Shown: piece after piece, positions 13,890 through 26,882 of the stretch
How the letters are laid out: each line of letters starts with the position of its first letter
Numbering within the stretch: the stretch's first letter is position 1
Source: Zonotrichia leucophrys gambelii
Taxonomy: Eukaryota > Chordata > Aves > Passeriformes > Passerellidae
Reading direction: 5' to 3'
Length of the DNA stretch: 64,000 nucleotides
Assembly (NCBI RefSeq): GCF_028769735.1
Contig: NC_088169.1
Location: 47,219,229-47,283,228 of the forward strand
Made by a program: the position numbers and the translations under genes
Notes under the pieces: generated by a model
Database searches by the model: none
What the model saw: the letters and a program-made list of their open reading frames with translations, nothing else
Told to the model about the DNA's origin: nothing

Positions 13890-16304
13890 TGCTGTTTGGA
13901 AGCCTGATATACATACTCCTACGCGTACTGTGATTTAAATATATTTAAGTGTGTTTATACTGTCCTACTGCTGTTTGTGATTATGAATGAAGAACAAGAA
14001 GCAGAAATTCCATTTTTCTGTGTTTCTTTAGTGATTTTATACTTCCATTAAATCTTTTAAAGTCACAGACCAAAGGCAAAAATAGGATATATATACATAT
14101 CCTGAGAAAGTGGAATAAATGGATAAAAGTTAAATAAAAATTTTCTTCAGAGAAGTGAAGTGAAACTTAGTGGCTGCAATACTCTGAATCTCAGAAGATT
14201 TATTAATTTTGAATGGGAAACATTGTCCTAAGAAAATTGTTTTGGCTTGGGGTAGCCACTCCATATTCTTGTTCTGTATTTAGAGAACATACATTTTATC
14301 TTTTGCAATAAAAGTGAAATATTAGTTTCTCGCAAGACTGTTGACCTAAAATAAATTAATAAAATTAACTACAGTTAATGCATATAACCATTCTGGATCA
14401 AAATTCAAGAATTGTGTTACATTGCCTTTTTACACAGAAAAAAAATATCTATTTAAAACTGCTAATTTCAAGAAATAGAAGTGGTCAACATAATTTGTAA
14501 AACATTATCTTAAAATTAGTAACAAGCACTAAAAATGGACAGGTTGAACAGCACAGCTTCCTAATATTCCAGAATAAAATTCATATAACATATCTCTTGG
14601 AGTTAAACATGTTTGTCTTACACAAATGTCTCTTAAAAAAAATAAATAATAGTTGTTAAAATTTTTCAGTCTAATGAGAGATAAGTTACATTTTATCTTT
14701 CTCACTGTATGCTACAAGTGTTTTTACTCTTTCTCAGTGGGTATTTCACACTGCTAATTAATATCTCCCTAGCTGATCCCTGGGTCTTGGTAGCCTCACC
14801 ATTTATGCTGCATGAATGCAACTTTACTGCTTTGAAGTCAGTCAGCATTTTCCCTCTGAAATATGTTCTTGGTTCTGTGAACAGCCTAGGAAGGCAGCTC
14901 CCATTGTGAAATTTAGAAGAGTTGTAGCTGGGACTTGGGCCCATCCAGCCTTCTGAACTATCGTGCACAGTTCCATCAGGCTCTCAACTCCAAACTCCCC
15001 CTGTGTTGTCATACTGCTCCTTTGAAGTCAGAGAAACACCGCTCTTACGGTCACCACTGTGGTGAGACAATCATATTATTTTAGATCCTGTGAAATAGGA
15101 AAGCCAACATGGTTTTGGAGCCACAGAGGACTCCAGGACACTCAAGGCCAAGCGCTGTAGGTGTAGCCCAGCTGCTCAAGAAGGGGTTAAGCTTGGGCAG
15201 TCTGACCACAATCCCCAGTCAGTGTGTACAGGCTGGCCTCCAGGTCAATGATCATGTCCAAGTGGAAGATAAATTTAGAAAATACTCAGAAAAACAATGG
15301 TGCTTTTAATTCCTCTTTTCCCCCTCCACAAAGGCAGAATATTTTTCTATGACATTTTTTAAATCAGTCAAGTTGTGATGGATGCACTCAACATCATATT
15401 AAAACCTTTTCTTGCTAATACCTCTGATACTGATCCTTTAAGCCAACCAAATCATTCATTTGTGACACAAGTGAAAATATATGGGAAACAATGAGCAATG
15501 TCAAGGACTCTGTACAGAACTCCAGAGGACAATTAGTAAAGGTTAATGATTTAGGAGACCCAGAATCAAAGGAGAGAGGTTCAAACCAAGTTACCTGCTA
15601 AGAATATAATTATGTCTAAGCTAGAAATCCAATATTTCTCACCACATCAGTAAAAATAAGGCTGACAGACACTGACCTTCTATGTTCTCAAAGAAAGATT
15701 GATTATTTTTAAGGGGAAAAAAAAAGACTTTCCTTATGTTCCTTCTTCTGGTTATAAGATATCAGAAAAGCAGAAAGCAACTTCAGTTCTCCCACATCTC
15801 TGCAAGTAGAGACAGAAAGAGGAGAGCTGTTTGAAGTACTTTTTTTGGCTTTCCTTGATTTAAAGTTTTGAGTAGCATAGGAGGATACTGAAAGTTTCTG
15901 ATGGCTTCTAAAGAACAGGTGGAATTTAACCTGACCTACTGTAGGAGAGAACTCCCAGGAAAAAGGAACTGAGGGAAGAAAAAAACCCACAGGTGAAGCC
16001 AAGAGAGCAGACACGAAAGATGGATTCACAAAAGCTAATTTTATACTATACAGAATGACTTAATAGAACTGTCTCTGTAGGACTTGCTGAGAGTCAGATG
16101 TAGTACAAAAAAAATCTAAAATTATTCTCTTGTTCTGAATTATCTAGTGGACTTTCCTATCTTTTGCAAAGGACTAGAGAAGTTAGTGCTTTTGGGCTAA
16201 ATTTATAATTTGGGTGAAATTAAGTTTGATAATCAGAACAGAAAGAAAAAAATGTACTTAAAGGTCAGCAATTAAACCTGAAATAAAAAGAATTTCTTGT
16301 TCTT
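13890..16304. other. Unannotated AT-rich DNA
   Basis: No gene or transposon recognised. Short frames occur at 14702-14968 (minus), 14709-14909 (plus), 15109-15309 (plus) and 15709-16029 (minus). None shows a domain I can name. Confidence 0.5.
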
Positions 16305-16374
16305 AAAAGAAAAAAAAAAAAAAAACAAAAAAGAAAACACCACCACCACCACAAACAACAACAACAAAAACCAC
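16305..16374. repeat. A-rich run followed by (CAC)n and (AAC)n
   Basis: A run of about 17 A's is followed by A-rich sequence, four to five CAC units and then AAC units (about 16337-16373). The compound low-complexity tract resembles an old poly-A-derived microsatellite, but no SINE or LINE body precedes it. Confidence 0.85.
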
Positions 16375-19300
16375 AGAAAATTAATTTCTAGAATTTTAAA
16401 GAATCCCAGATTGATGAGAATTCCTGAGCCTATTATTTGCTCAGAATACATTCTTTTTCCCTCTTAAAAATATGAAAATGAAGTAAGACATAATGAAGTA
16501 ATGAAGTAATAAATGGAGTAATAATTTTAAAAATTTTGAAAATATTTGTTCTATATTGCTTATGGCATTTATGCCTTCTGCCACTGTAGTACTCTTATCA
16601 GCATTTCTCTAAGATTTCAGGGGAAGTCACTTATGCTAATACTATGAATTTTCTTCTAAGAGGAAAATACTATTTCAGGAACAGATGCAGAATGCATACA
16701 GAAATTGAGTTTCTAGAATAAATCTATATCTGGTCTTGATATAAACTTCATTACAGATCACATAAACTTCTCAGAGCTTCCTGAGTTATCCAGTTATGAG
16801 ACATGCATCAGGTCAGTGGCACTTTCTTCTTTTTACTCAATGCTTTAAAACTGATTGATACCTGTCAAACAAGTAGAGGCAGCAGAGGAGTAGGTTTACT
16901 TAACCTATGAATCTGTCTCTGTGCAATCACAAGTATGGTCATATATCTGAATTTTTATGTATGTGTTTGTACACACATATATATATTTAGTGTTCTGCTT
17001 TGATGAATTTCATTGTCTCCTCCTCAGTATTTGTGTTATTAATTTTAAAATGCAGTATAGAAGGAACACACAGAGACACCCTGTTTTTCATTCTCCCTTT
17101 AAACCACCCACATAAATGAACAAACAACTCTTCCCACTGAACACTCCCTCCTAGCACCTGGGAATGTTAGGAAACTGTTACCTTCCTTCTGCTTTTGTTG
17201 GTAGAGAGCTTAAAAAAAGACCTCCAGATTTCAGTGTTGACATATTTGGCTGAGAAAATAATTGTTACGAAATGGAAAAGTAAGCAAAAATCAAGCAAAT
17301 AATGGATGCAAATTTGCATAATAGTTTTGATTGAAAATTTTCTAGAAACCATACTGAATGTTTAAATGAACTTATTAATTCATTGGTCTTTTTAACCTAG
17401 TAAATTCGTAGTAATTTTTTTAATTATTATTCACTGCTTAAGAAAACCTTAAAATAGCAAGTGTGTTGTTAGAAAAAAATTAAAATATAAAAAGGACAAG
17501 AAATAAACACCAATCCTTTCACTGAATTGTAAACCTGGAAAATTCTGGATGTCTATTTTCATTCCAGACTTTTTAAATAGGGTTCCTATTTTATTAATAT
17601 TGAGTTTTAAAACAATTCTCTAAAGAAAAAAAATATATTTTAAATGTTATATACAGATTTCAAAGTAAAAACCTGTAGTCTGTGAACTTACAAAAAAATA
17701 TGAATTGGAACATTTCATCTTAATTAGAACAGTTAGAATCAATTAAAACATAGGTGAAACTATTTAGGAGAAATCCTGCTACAGGATATGGCTAATTTTG
17801 ACCCTTCCCTGTTTATGGTAGTATAATTCAAATGGCACTCTGTCTTGATAATTTTCACTAGAACATCTTTGTTCATTTGAAAAGTAGATTCTCTGCCATT
17901 AGCCTCTGGTGTTTTTTTGTTTCCTGGGTTTAGATATCTCAGTGCTTGTCATTCTGGCTATTCCAATTCCCTGACAATTTTAATTCCCTTTTATTTTATT
18001 CATACACACTGATTTCAAGAGGATGCACATACCCAGAGCACAGATACTCCTTCTTTTGCAGTAGTGCACCTCAGCCTTCCCTTCAGAGCCCTAACTGTAA
18101 CACAGAAACACAGAAACATAGAAAACTTCTACCATGAAAAATAAGCAAGTGAGAGACAACAACTAATCATGCAGTCAGGTCCACTGAAGCTTATTGCAAA
18201 TTGAGAATCCACAAATATTTACCAAAAGGTGAAGAATGAAATATGAAACCCCAAGTGAGGAGGCAAGCACAAAGAATGAATCAGAATATTCACAAGATTT
18301 TTTTTTATTATATAAATTTTGTCTATTTATTAAAGGATTAATTTTTTGTCTTCATGCTGCATTGGCTTTAATCACCTAATCTGTAACTCACAAAAAAACA
18401 GACTGCAGTCTAGGGCTGACAAGCCAATATACAAGATATGGCATTGAACTTCAACTACCATTCCAAGCAGTAAAATGAACAGTTGGACTGTGTGTATTTG
18501 ACTAATGTTCTGGGTCATTAGTGATGTAGAAACAAGGGGATAACAAATGGTTTTATCATATTTTTCATTGTTTTCAGTTTGGAGATTGAAAAAATTTATC
18601 CAGCAAGATATGAGGGGCAGCTAAGGGAGCAAAGAGAAGAGAAAATTAGATGCATCCTAAGCCCTTACTCTTGCAGTCTGAATTAAAGGCTTTTTAACAG
18701 CTATTGCCTTGAAAGTATGGGGCCATTCAATGATACACCCTTGGCTACACCAGTCATATAAGACTTTGCCAGCTCCATTCCTTTCAAAAACACTTTTTCA
18801 AAACAGACAATTTTTTCCATTAGTGATTTAGGGAACTCTAAAAAAAAAAATTATATTTCCTGACTTATTTTCTGCTTCCAATAGACCTAATTTTAACCAC
18901 TTGGAAGTAGAATCTTCTGACGTAAATGGTCAGGTACAACTTTCAAGGACTTTGATAACATCTGTTTTTTCTACAGTATCAGATCTAAAACAATGGCACT
19001 TTTCTGACAGAAATTAAGTTACTTCTCAGTGTTCTGTCTCAGGGTATTATGGAAAGGAAAAAGCATGTGTTAACTATTAAGGATGATCAATATACACTAT
19101 ATCACGGAGTGGAAGATATGCGGGGCAACTGGAGACAGATTAAAGAGAATCAGAAACAAATCAAAACTACATATTCGCAGCTTCCTGCTGTGATAATAAT
19201 GAAAGAGGATGAATTTCATCCAAACCCCCTGAAAATTACAAGCCATGAAACAGATAAAAAGCTAATATATATTGAGGATAAGTCATTTATGTTTTATTAC

Positions 19301-22300
19301 TTTTAACATTTTTTAAAGATTCAAAACTAGTAGATGTTGTAGCAGAAGTGAGTTAGATGAGGAAGTAGGGATTTAAATGAAGAAAAACCAATATCTTTAC
19401 AAATAATGGTCAAAAGATAATGAAAAAAGAACAGGAATACAAACAGAGGGAAGGAGATATTTGTGATTCAGCATCTTTAGAATGAGCTGCATTTATAGAA
19501 GAGACACTGTTTTCTTCATAACTTGATACTGAAATTTTTAAAGATTTTAACATGGTTGCAAATGTATTTGTGACAGGGGCAATAATTCCATCTATGAAAC
19601 CTAGAAAGAATCTGAGTAGGAATAATAAGACTGCCTGAAGCATTTACATTTTTTGACAGAGAAAGGAAAAATCTTATTTTCAGAACTTGAGAATCCCTTT
19701 TTATTCCTCTCCATCTTCATAGATGCCTCTTCTTCCTGATAAGATTGCCATGAAGTTGGCTAAGCAGAGTCTTCAGTTTCAATTATGCACACAACCTTGA
19801 AGATGTTAGAAGAGATTTTATCACCTGCAAAGATGGGCATCAATTATGTATGTGCGAGCCAGATTTTCTAGGAAGTTAGAATGACAGAATGTGATGGAAA
19901 ATACTGTGAATATTTTCTCATCCTCTCTCCACTGAGAGTTTTCTAAAAAGTATAATTTGATCATTGGTTTTGATCACTGATTTGGCTGTGGCACTGGTAA
20001 AAACAAATGTTATTTATATGCTTCAGGGAAAAAAAATTATTTAGCTTCTGAATGTATTGCTTATATTATAACCAAAATGAATCCATGCCATTATTTCACT
20101 TAGATTTCACAACAGTGCAACAGAGGTAACGGAATTACTTGCACATAGCAGGAAAAAACTAAAGAGAAAAGCAGGCACCTCTTTTAAAACCTTTTCCTAA
20201 GATTAAGAGGTCTGAATTAGATTTTTCAAAAGCAAGATGAAATAAGGTTTTAATTAACAGATTAGAGTACTTAGTTAGGCCTCCCTCATTGTTTTAAGAT
20301 AAATTTCATCAGCCCTAGACCATAAGACTTCCTTTAGAAGTGCACTAACATTACATAGTGAAAACCAATGAAGATTTAGTGGGTGAGGTATTCTTTGAAA
20401 TGTACAGTGTTGGTCAGTCAGAGGTGTTCCTGAATTTGGATTTTACTTAAGTGAAAGGAAATAAAGAACATTTTAATTTTCATGTAATACAATTTTCATT
20501 AGAGAATTGAGCAAATTAATAAAATATTTAATTTCAAAATGAGAAAAAACACTTGGATTAACCCCAAAAGAGGTGTTATTTTGCTTTTTCTTTAGCTGAA
20601 TCACCAGACTCCTATTGTTACAGTTGTTCTAATTCTGGACAGATTTTTTACAGTTTTGAATGTTCCCCCATGATATAGCATCAGAAGTATTCTAAGGTAT
20701 GGAGTTCCATTGTGTAAATTTACTTCATCAAATAAATACATATTTCAGAAATTCATTCTCAATATGGATGGAAAAAATCTTGAAATATTGGACTTTATCA
20801 TAAAAGACTGTGGAAGAAAAGGTTAGACACGTAACCAGCTATTTATTATAGAAACCTAAAGGTAAATCTCATATTAATTAATGAATTTGGAAGATGGAGC
20901 AATAGTTTCAGAAGGAAAAAATTAAGAGACAAAACCCAAAATACGTGCTTTGGACATAATCTGAATACTAGTTGCAGTGAAAGCACTTTTAAAAATGCTT
21001 ATGTATTAATGATTCATATTAACATGACAAGAATTAAACCTTTCACCTTATTAGCCAATATGTGATCCATGAAAAAAAGTGAAGACATTTTCAAGTAGCT
21101 GAAGCTGGTGAAGGAAATTATTTAACAGGGCAGATATCATCTTTTGGCAGACAGCTTAGCAAAATAGAGTTGAAATTTCTAACAGCTCATGTTCCTTAGT
21201 TCATTCCCTTTCTTCTCTCTTTGATCACTGCTTTGGCAGCATCTATTATATTACTGAAAAGCCCATTTTCATTAAATGGCTGTGTTGATTTGGAGTGACA
21301 ATGTTTTTCAGTCACTTTAGTAAATGAGCATTTCTCCTCAGCAATCTTCTGAGAAGTGCCAAGAAAAGACAGTACTTTCAAAAAACTCTGAAATTACATG
21401 GCTGGAGTTGTGAGATAACTGCATTACTACAACTGATGCCTTTTCTCTGTTGGCCAAAATAAACCCTTAATAATAACAACAACAATGACAGCAGACACTC
21501 GTTTTAACCCCAGGAAATACTGGTAGTGGGGGGATGGGGAAGGAATACTAGGAATATTTTGTGTCACTTTAATGACCATCAAAATTGAGAAGAGGATATT
21601 AATCATGGTAGATTTTTTCTACCATGTAATTATGTCTGAGGAGAGGTGAAGTTCTGTGTTTGGTGTGTATATCACTTGTTCTTTTCTCAAATAAACATTT
21701 GACTATTTGATTGCAAGACATCAGCAACAACAGAGAAATAATGAAAAGGAATTCTCTAGAGACATTATGCCCAGAATTATGCTTCACAGTTTTTTCTATG
21801 AAAAGGAGTGATCGTGGATGATAGAGAAAGTTCCTGATGGTGTTTATTTAACTCAATTATTGCAATTTGGGTAACAACTTCTCTTCAGGCAAGTAATTTT
21901 CCTATATCATCCACTGTGCTGAAAGGAATAAAAAATAATTTCTAGTCCCTGAATTGTAAGCAGCAAGTCAGACAGAAGACATTTCATTGTCTGCAGAAAA
22001 TCACAGTAGCCTGGTCCATTATAGGATTATTTGTGCATTGACTCCATGTGAGTTACTGTCATTCCTGTTGTGGTTTTCTGGGGAACAGATGGGAATAGGT
22101 AATTTAAAGTCAGGAGTGGTGACCTGCTCTTATTTGGGAATTTCATGAAAATCTTCTATTTAAGTAGCAATTAGAAGTGAATAATTTCACAGTTTTGGTT
22201 TGGGGTGGGACACAGGGAAAACAAATATTTCATTTTTTTACCAATCCTTCCCAAATCAACAACTGTTGCCAGCTCAATTTGAAAAGGATTGATAAAATTA

Positions 22301-22600
22301 TTCTAAACATTCGGAGAAAGCCTCATTTATGAAGACTTTGGATACACTAATAGAAGTCTTACACCTTTCCAGTTTAGTATTTTTCTGCTGGGATGTTTTT
22401 GCCAAAATATTTATAAGAAAGAGAATAAAAAATAAAAAGATTGTGACTTGGAGACCAATATGATAGCAGAATGTATGGGATGAATCCCTGAGCTAATAAA
22501 CCTTTATTTAGTCAACCAAATTTATTCTAGAAAAACAAAAGAAGTTAGAACTTTCATTCTGTTTGGTTGTCTTCCTCACTTTCCCACAATAATAAGTTTA
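16375..22600. other. Unannotated AT-rich DNA with coding-like fragments of uncertain meaning
   Basis: No gene is recognised. The plus strand from about 18.57 to 20.45 kb holds several open stretches with balanced amino-acid composition (for example 18573-18683, 18857-19016, 19049-19315), in different frames and separated by stops. They might be remnants of a decayed coding exon, but purine-rich random DNA also gives such strings. No protein family could be named. Confidence 0.3.
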
Positions 22601-22660
22601 TAGACTCATATAATCTTTTAGGCTGAAAGAGACTTTAGAGATCATAAACCATTTCACTAG
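22601..22660 (-). mobile_element. CR1 LINE 3'-end fragment, antisense
   Basis: The plus strand reads TAGACTCATATAATCTTTTAGG and then CTGAAAGAGACTTTAGAGATCAT, the complement of a diverged CR1 3' terminus. The match fades after about 60 bp. Sequence up to about 22860 may belong to the same old insertion, but I cannot confirm it. Confidence 0.65.
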
Positions 22661-25454
22661 ATGTTGGCTTCCTTTCCCTGCAGGAACATTTTTGCTGCTC
22701 TGGGAATGTCAGGCATAAAGTTCTGTTGCTTCCGACTATGCAGCTGCTGGTAGTTACCAGTCCTGTGCATCACTAGGTCAGGCATTCACCTCTGTACTTC
22801 TCTCCTATCTCCAGGACCTCTCCAATTTTGAGAGGTTTCCTACAGCTAGGACCTTCCCCTTATTCTTTCTGGACTTATTTCTTCTTTTCTCAGCCTCCTC
22901 TTTATTTCAGAATTTCTTATTTTTTGTAGCACTTTCTTTCTGGAACATCAAGTCCCTGGTTTTCACAATCAAAATGGAGAGTGAGCATAAACAAATGCTC
23001 TCAGTTTTGTAATTTTGAGAGGCTTTGTCTCCTGTATCTATTGATTGGAGGATTCACTTCTGTTTAATAGAAGTGTTTTCCAAATTTGCAAGTTCATACC
23101 AGAGACAGCTAGCAAGTATCAGGCTTCCCCTTGAAACTTCAAGAACTCACTTTAGCACATTTACTCACAAACACAGACATCCAGTTAGATTCCATGAGTT
23201 TATATTCAAAATTAAAGACTTTTTTCCCCTTTTTTTGATTCCCTTTTTTATTGGGGGGGGTGGTGGGTTTTATTTGGTGGATTTGTTTTTTTTCACATAC
23301 AGCAGATGGGAAAGTGCTTTTCCTCAATAAGCAGATTTCCTATTAATAAACAGCCTTGTAGAGAGAAGGGAGAAATCCTTTCCACTTGCTTTTGTAATGT
23401 GAAATGGTGATCCACATGTTGCCAAGCTGATCCCTTGATCATTTTGTTTTCTGGCTTTGCAAAGTGTGCAGTAGATACAAGTTCCTGCTAAAATAGAGGG
23501 ATTAGGGAATTTGAACAAAATTTCATTCTCACCTGTAATACATATTAATCTATTGATTAATTCCTTATACGAGGAAACACGGATTTTTCATCTGGCTTCC
23601 TCAAGTCCAGAAGAGACAACCTGAAGTTTTTTCCTGTATAGACTCTGAAAATGTGCATCATTTACAATTCTGACCATAATTTATCTGTAGATATTGCTGG
23701 TCTGAGAATAAACTTGGGTTCAGCTTGGGTCACAAGCTGCCATGAATTTCTGGAAAACATACAGAAATCTATTTCTGCATGGGAGTTTTTCAGGTTTAGA
23801 AAGAGATAAGCAAGGTTTTGAAAAGTTCACTATATTATTATTTTACCAAGTTGTCTAACTTCATACAGATGCTCAGGCTTTAATCTAAAGAGAAAAAAGA
23901 AAAATAATTCCTCTTACTACTTTTTTAATAAATGGATTTACTGCTGAATTGATTCACAACTGCATTGGCTCAGAGACCTAACCAAAGTTCTCATGGAACA
24001 TCTTTCTTTGCAGCTGCACTAATGGAATGGCAGGAAACATTGCAGACAGTTCTGCATCTGTTACAAAGGATACAATACTCTAATGAAAGAGACTACATCC
24101 ATTGGATCTTACATCTAATTCCAACAAGTGTAGCAAACATCTTAAATATAACAGAAGAAATAGCGTTAGAATGCTTAATATTCTGTCTATAGACAGATGG
24201 ATTTCACCTTACCATCTACACATTTTTGAAGCTTAAAATGTTTTTTTAATGGTAATGATGGAGGATTTTATACTATAGTAAACTAATTAATGGCCTAATC
24301 AGGTTTCACATAAAAGAAAATCTTCAAAAAAAGTATAAATGTTTAAATAGTTTTAATATATGGATTCATGAAGCACATCTCTGTTATTTCTATTATTTTT
24401 TGCTTTGCTGGGTTTTTTTTGTTTTTTTTTTTTTTTATACTTCTAGTTTTACCACACAATTTACTACGATGGTTATTAAAGACTTTGAGGATAGGACGTT
24501 ACTGCAGCTATTTTAATGAAAGATTTAATTTATATTCCTACACATAGTCTGCTAAGAATTTCTTAACTGAGGTGTCTGATGTAACTGTTTATTTTCTCTG
24601 GTGTTTATTTCATGTCCTTTTTATTTGTATTCTGTTCAAAGCATATGGCAGAATACAAAAAAAGGCAGCCAGCTGTTTACCTTATTGTTGGATAATACTT
24701 CCTGAACTGAATGAAAATGCAGAGAAGGCAAAAGGAATTGTTATTTGTCTGTAGACAAAATATCATAGTAGTTTGGAGAAATCCAAAAAGTTAGATGAGA
24801 TGAAGGTAATGTGGAATCACACAAAGAAAGAGTTTAAAAAAAGCTAGGAAACAAACAAACAAACAAAAAAGGGAAAAGGGGTAAAAAGGGAAAAAAGGGT
24901 AAAAGAAATATTCCTGTGGATTGACTTTGTTGCAGTTCAGTAAGGCCCTGAGAGTCTCTGAACTCGGATCTAAACAAAAAAGCACAACCTTACCCAGGAA
25001 GGACGAAGAAGAAAAATGGAAGATTTGTTACCAATTCCTTTTATTTCAAGCTTTTCAACAAATACAATTCTATTCTGTTTCAAACCATGTCTTATCTCAA
25101 TGTGTTTGCTAATAATATATCCACATAGGGTTTTTAAGGATGACAACTTGTGAAAGGAAAAATGTCACAAGAATCTCGTGAAAGAAAAGGCATATTTTAT
25201 TCCTACTAGAAATGCTTTTGCTCAGTTGCTGTTTGTTGTTTTGTTTGTTTTTTGTTTTGTTTTTTTTTTTAATTATTAGTATTTGGAAAAATTCCGATGC
25301 CCGTTGTGGTCTTGCTCCATATTACTAGATTTCTGTTTGGTGAAAAAAAGTCAAAATTTTACTTCACATACCCACCACATTTACTGCACATAAGTATCTC
25401 CTGCGGGTTAAGAATTAAAGGACAAGTAATCTTTCTTTGTAGCATTAACTGCTT
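22661..25454. other. Unannotated AT-rich DNA
   Basis: No gene or transposon recognised. A G run lies near 23256-23264 and a long T run at about 24415-24437. A plus-strand frame at 23965-24192 and smaller ones at 24572-25112 lack recognisable domains. Confidence 0.5.
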
Positions 25455-26020
25455 TGAACCAGCAGTTCCAGTGCCAGTACGATATGCAGCAGAGCACTCT
25501 AGCACAGTGCACTGGGGAGTTCTGAACTGGAGCAACCTCAGGGGCAGCCAAGAAAGCCACTGGGAGCCCCCAGCTTGTGCAATGGCAGCTGGCAGACCTG
25601 AGCAGGGCCACAAGCAGTAGTGGCCAGCAACTTGCTGCACACCCAGGGCCTCAGCTGCAGGTGTGTCCTGCTTTCATGCCAGTACTGGACAGGCAGCAGC
25701 AAGCACACCTGCGGGATGACTGTCCTGGTACAGGAAATCCTCTGCTTAGTAGCAGATGTCAAGGAGGAATGACTAAGGGGAGGAGCATGAGGGAGCCTGA
25801 AAGGTGGATTACTGGAATCACACTCTGCCTATCCTAGGACAGGCCAGACAGGACACATGGTATGGAGGATTCCCTATCTATTCTCTGCCTGGCTGAATGT
25901 GTTGACTCAAGCAGTTGGGGGCAATGGTGATAAATTCCTGCATGGCCCAGCAGATACATCACTGAACAGTGCCATGACTTCACAGGTACAGAGTTTTTCA
26001 AGTGAAACTGAAAAATAGCA
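25455..26020. other. GC-rich block of unknown repeat or gene-remnant origin
   Basis: GC content rises sharply relative to the flanks over about 560 bp and falls again shortly before a CR1 body. Several mutually overlapping open frames run on both strands (25359-25640 minus, 25538-25762 minus, 25577-25837 plus), as expected for GC-rich sequence with few stops. None has a recognisable domain. It may be an LTR or an unfamiliar repeat. It does not match the CR1 3' region, and I see no LTR termini. Confidence 0.4.
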
Positions 26021-26234
26021 AGCACAAATGTTCATATAGGTTAGGATGTTGCTGAAGTTAAATTGTCCTACAACCTGCATCAAAATAGCTTCCATAAGGA
26101 AGATAACTCACAGACACAGCTGGGGAATGAGTTAAGGAACTGCTGTTTGTGAAAAGACAAGAACTGGTGGGTTATGTGATGGATAAAGGCCATGTTGGGC
26201 ATAAAAAAAATGAAAGCATAGTTTTCAAATTATG

Positions 26235-26882
26235 GGGACATAAGGAACTGTGTTCAGCTTTGGGTGTCTCTTTACAAGGAGAACATCGAGGTGCTGGAGT
26301 GTGTCTAAAAAAGCTGTTGAAGGGTCTGGAGCACAAGTCTCAGGAGGACTGGCTGAGGGGTTGTTTATCCAGAGAAAAGGAAGCTCAGGGGAAACCTTAT
26401 TCCATTCTACAACAACTGGGAAGTAGGTGCAGAATCACAGAGTTCAGAACCACAGAATATTCTGGAAGGGTCCCACAAAAATCATCAAGCCCAATTTTTA
26501 GGTGAATGGCCCACACAGGTATTGAATCCAAAACCTTGGCATTATCATCATCAAGCTCTGACCAATGTGGTGATATGGGGGTTGTTTTCTTCTCCCAGGT
26601 AGCAAGTTACATGATGAGATTAAATAAGAGGCCTCAAATTGTGCCAGGGGAAATTTAGATTGGATATGAGGAAAAATTTCTACCCTGAAAGAGTTGCCAA
26701 ATTTTGGAACAGGCTTCCCAGGGAAGTGGCTGAGTCCCCATTGCTGTGGATATTTAAAAGACCTGCAGCTGTGGTGCTTTGCAACATTGTTTAGTGGTGG
26801 ACTTGGCAGAGCTGAGTTAATGGCTGGGCTTGATAATCTTCAAGGTCTTTTCCAACCTTAGCAGTCCTATGGTTTTATGAAT
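26235..26882 (+). mobile_element. CR1 LINE, 5'-truncated, sense, split by a SINE
   Basis: From GTGTTCAGCTTTGGGTGTCT through GAGGTGCTGGAGTGTGTC and GGTCTGGAGCACAAGTCTCA the sequence follows the CR1 reverse-transcriptase C-terminal region. It then follows the 3' UTR (TTAGTGGTGGACTTGGCAGA) to the terminus TCCTATGGTTTTATGA. The body is interrupted at about 26430-26568 by an antisense SINE; CR1 sequence ending near AAGTAGGTG resumes at TGATATGGGGGTTG. The element is inactive and 5'-truncated. It directly follows the GC-rich block at 25455-26020, whose relation to it is unclear. Confidence 0.95.
26430..26568 (-). mobile_element. tRNA-Ile-derived SINE (TguSINE1-like), antisense, nested in CR1
   Basis: Read on the minus strand, the element starts inside a tRNA-like head (ATTGGTCAGAGC, corresponding to the D-arm of tRNA-Ile). 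It continues through an anticodon-arm region (26539-26549) and a recognisable B box (26518-26529, GGATTCAATACC), then the acceptor-stem end GGGCCATTCAC. A CR1-like tail follows (GATGATTTTTGTGGGACCCTTCC, then repeats of the ATTCTGTGATTCTG type). This is the architecture of TguSINE1, a passerine tRNA-Ile SINE thought to be mobilised by CR1 machinery. The first ~12-15 bases of the tRNA head, with much of the A box, are missing, so the copy is probably 5'-truncated and silent. No clear target-site duplication is seen, as is usual for CR1-driven insertion. Confidence 0.88.

Noticed and set aside
26430..26568. Possible functional tRNA-Ile gene (minus strand)
   Set aside because: The head lacks its 5' bases and most of the A box, the B box is altered, and the sequence continues into a CR1-like tail. 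It is a SINE copy.
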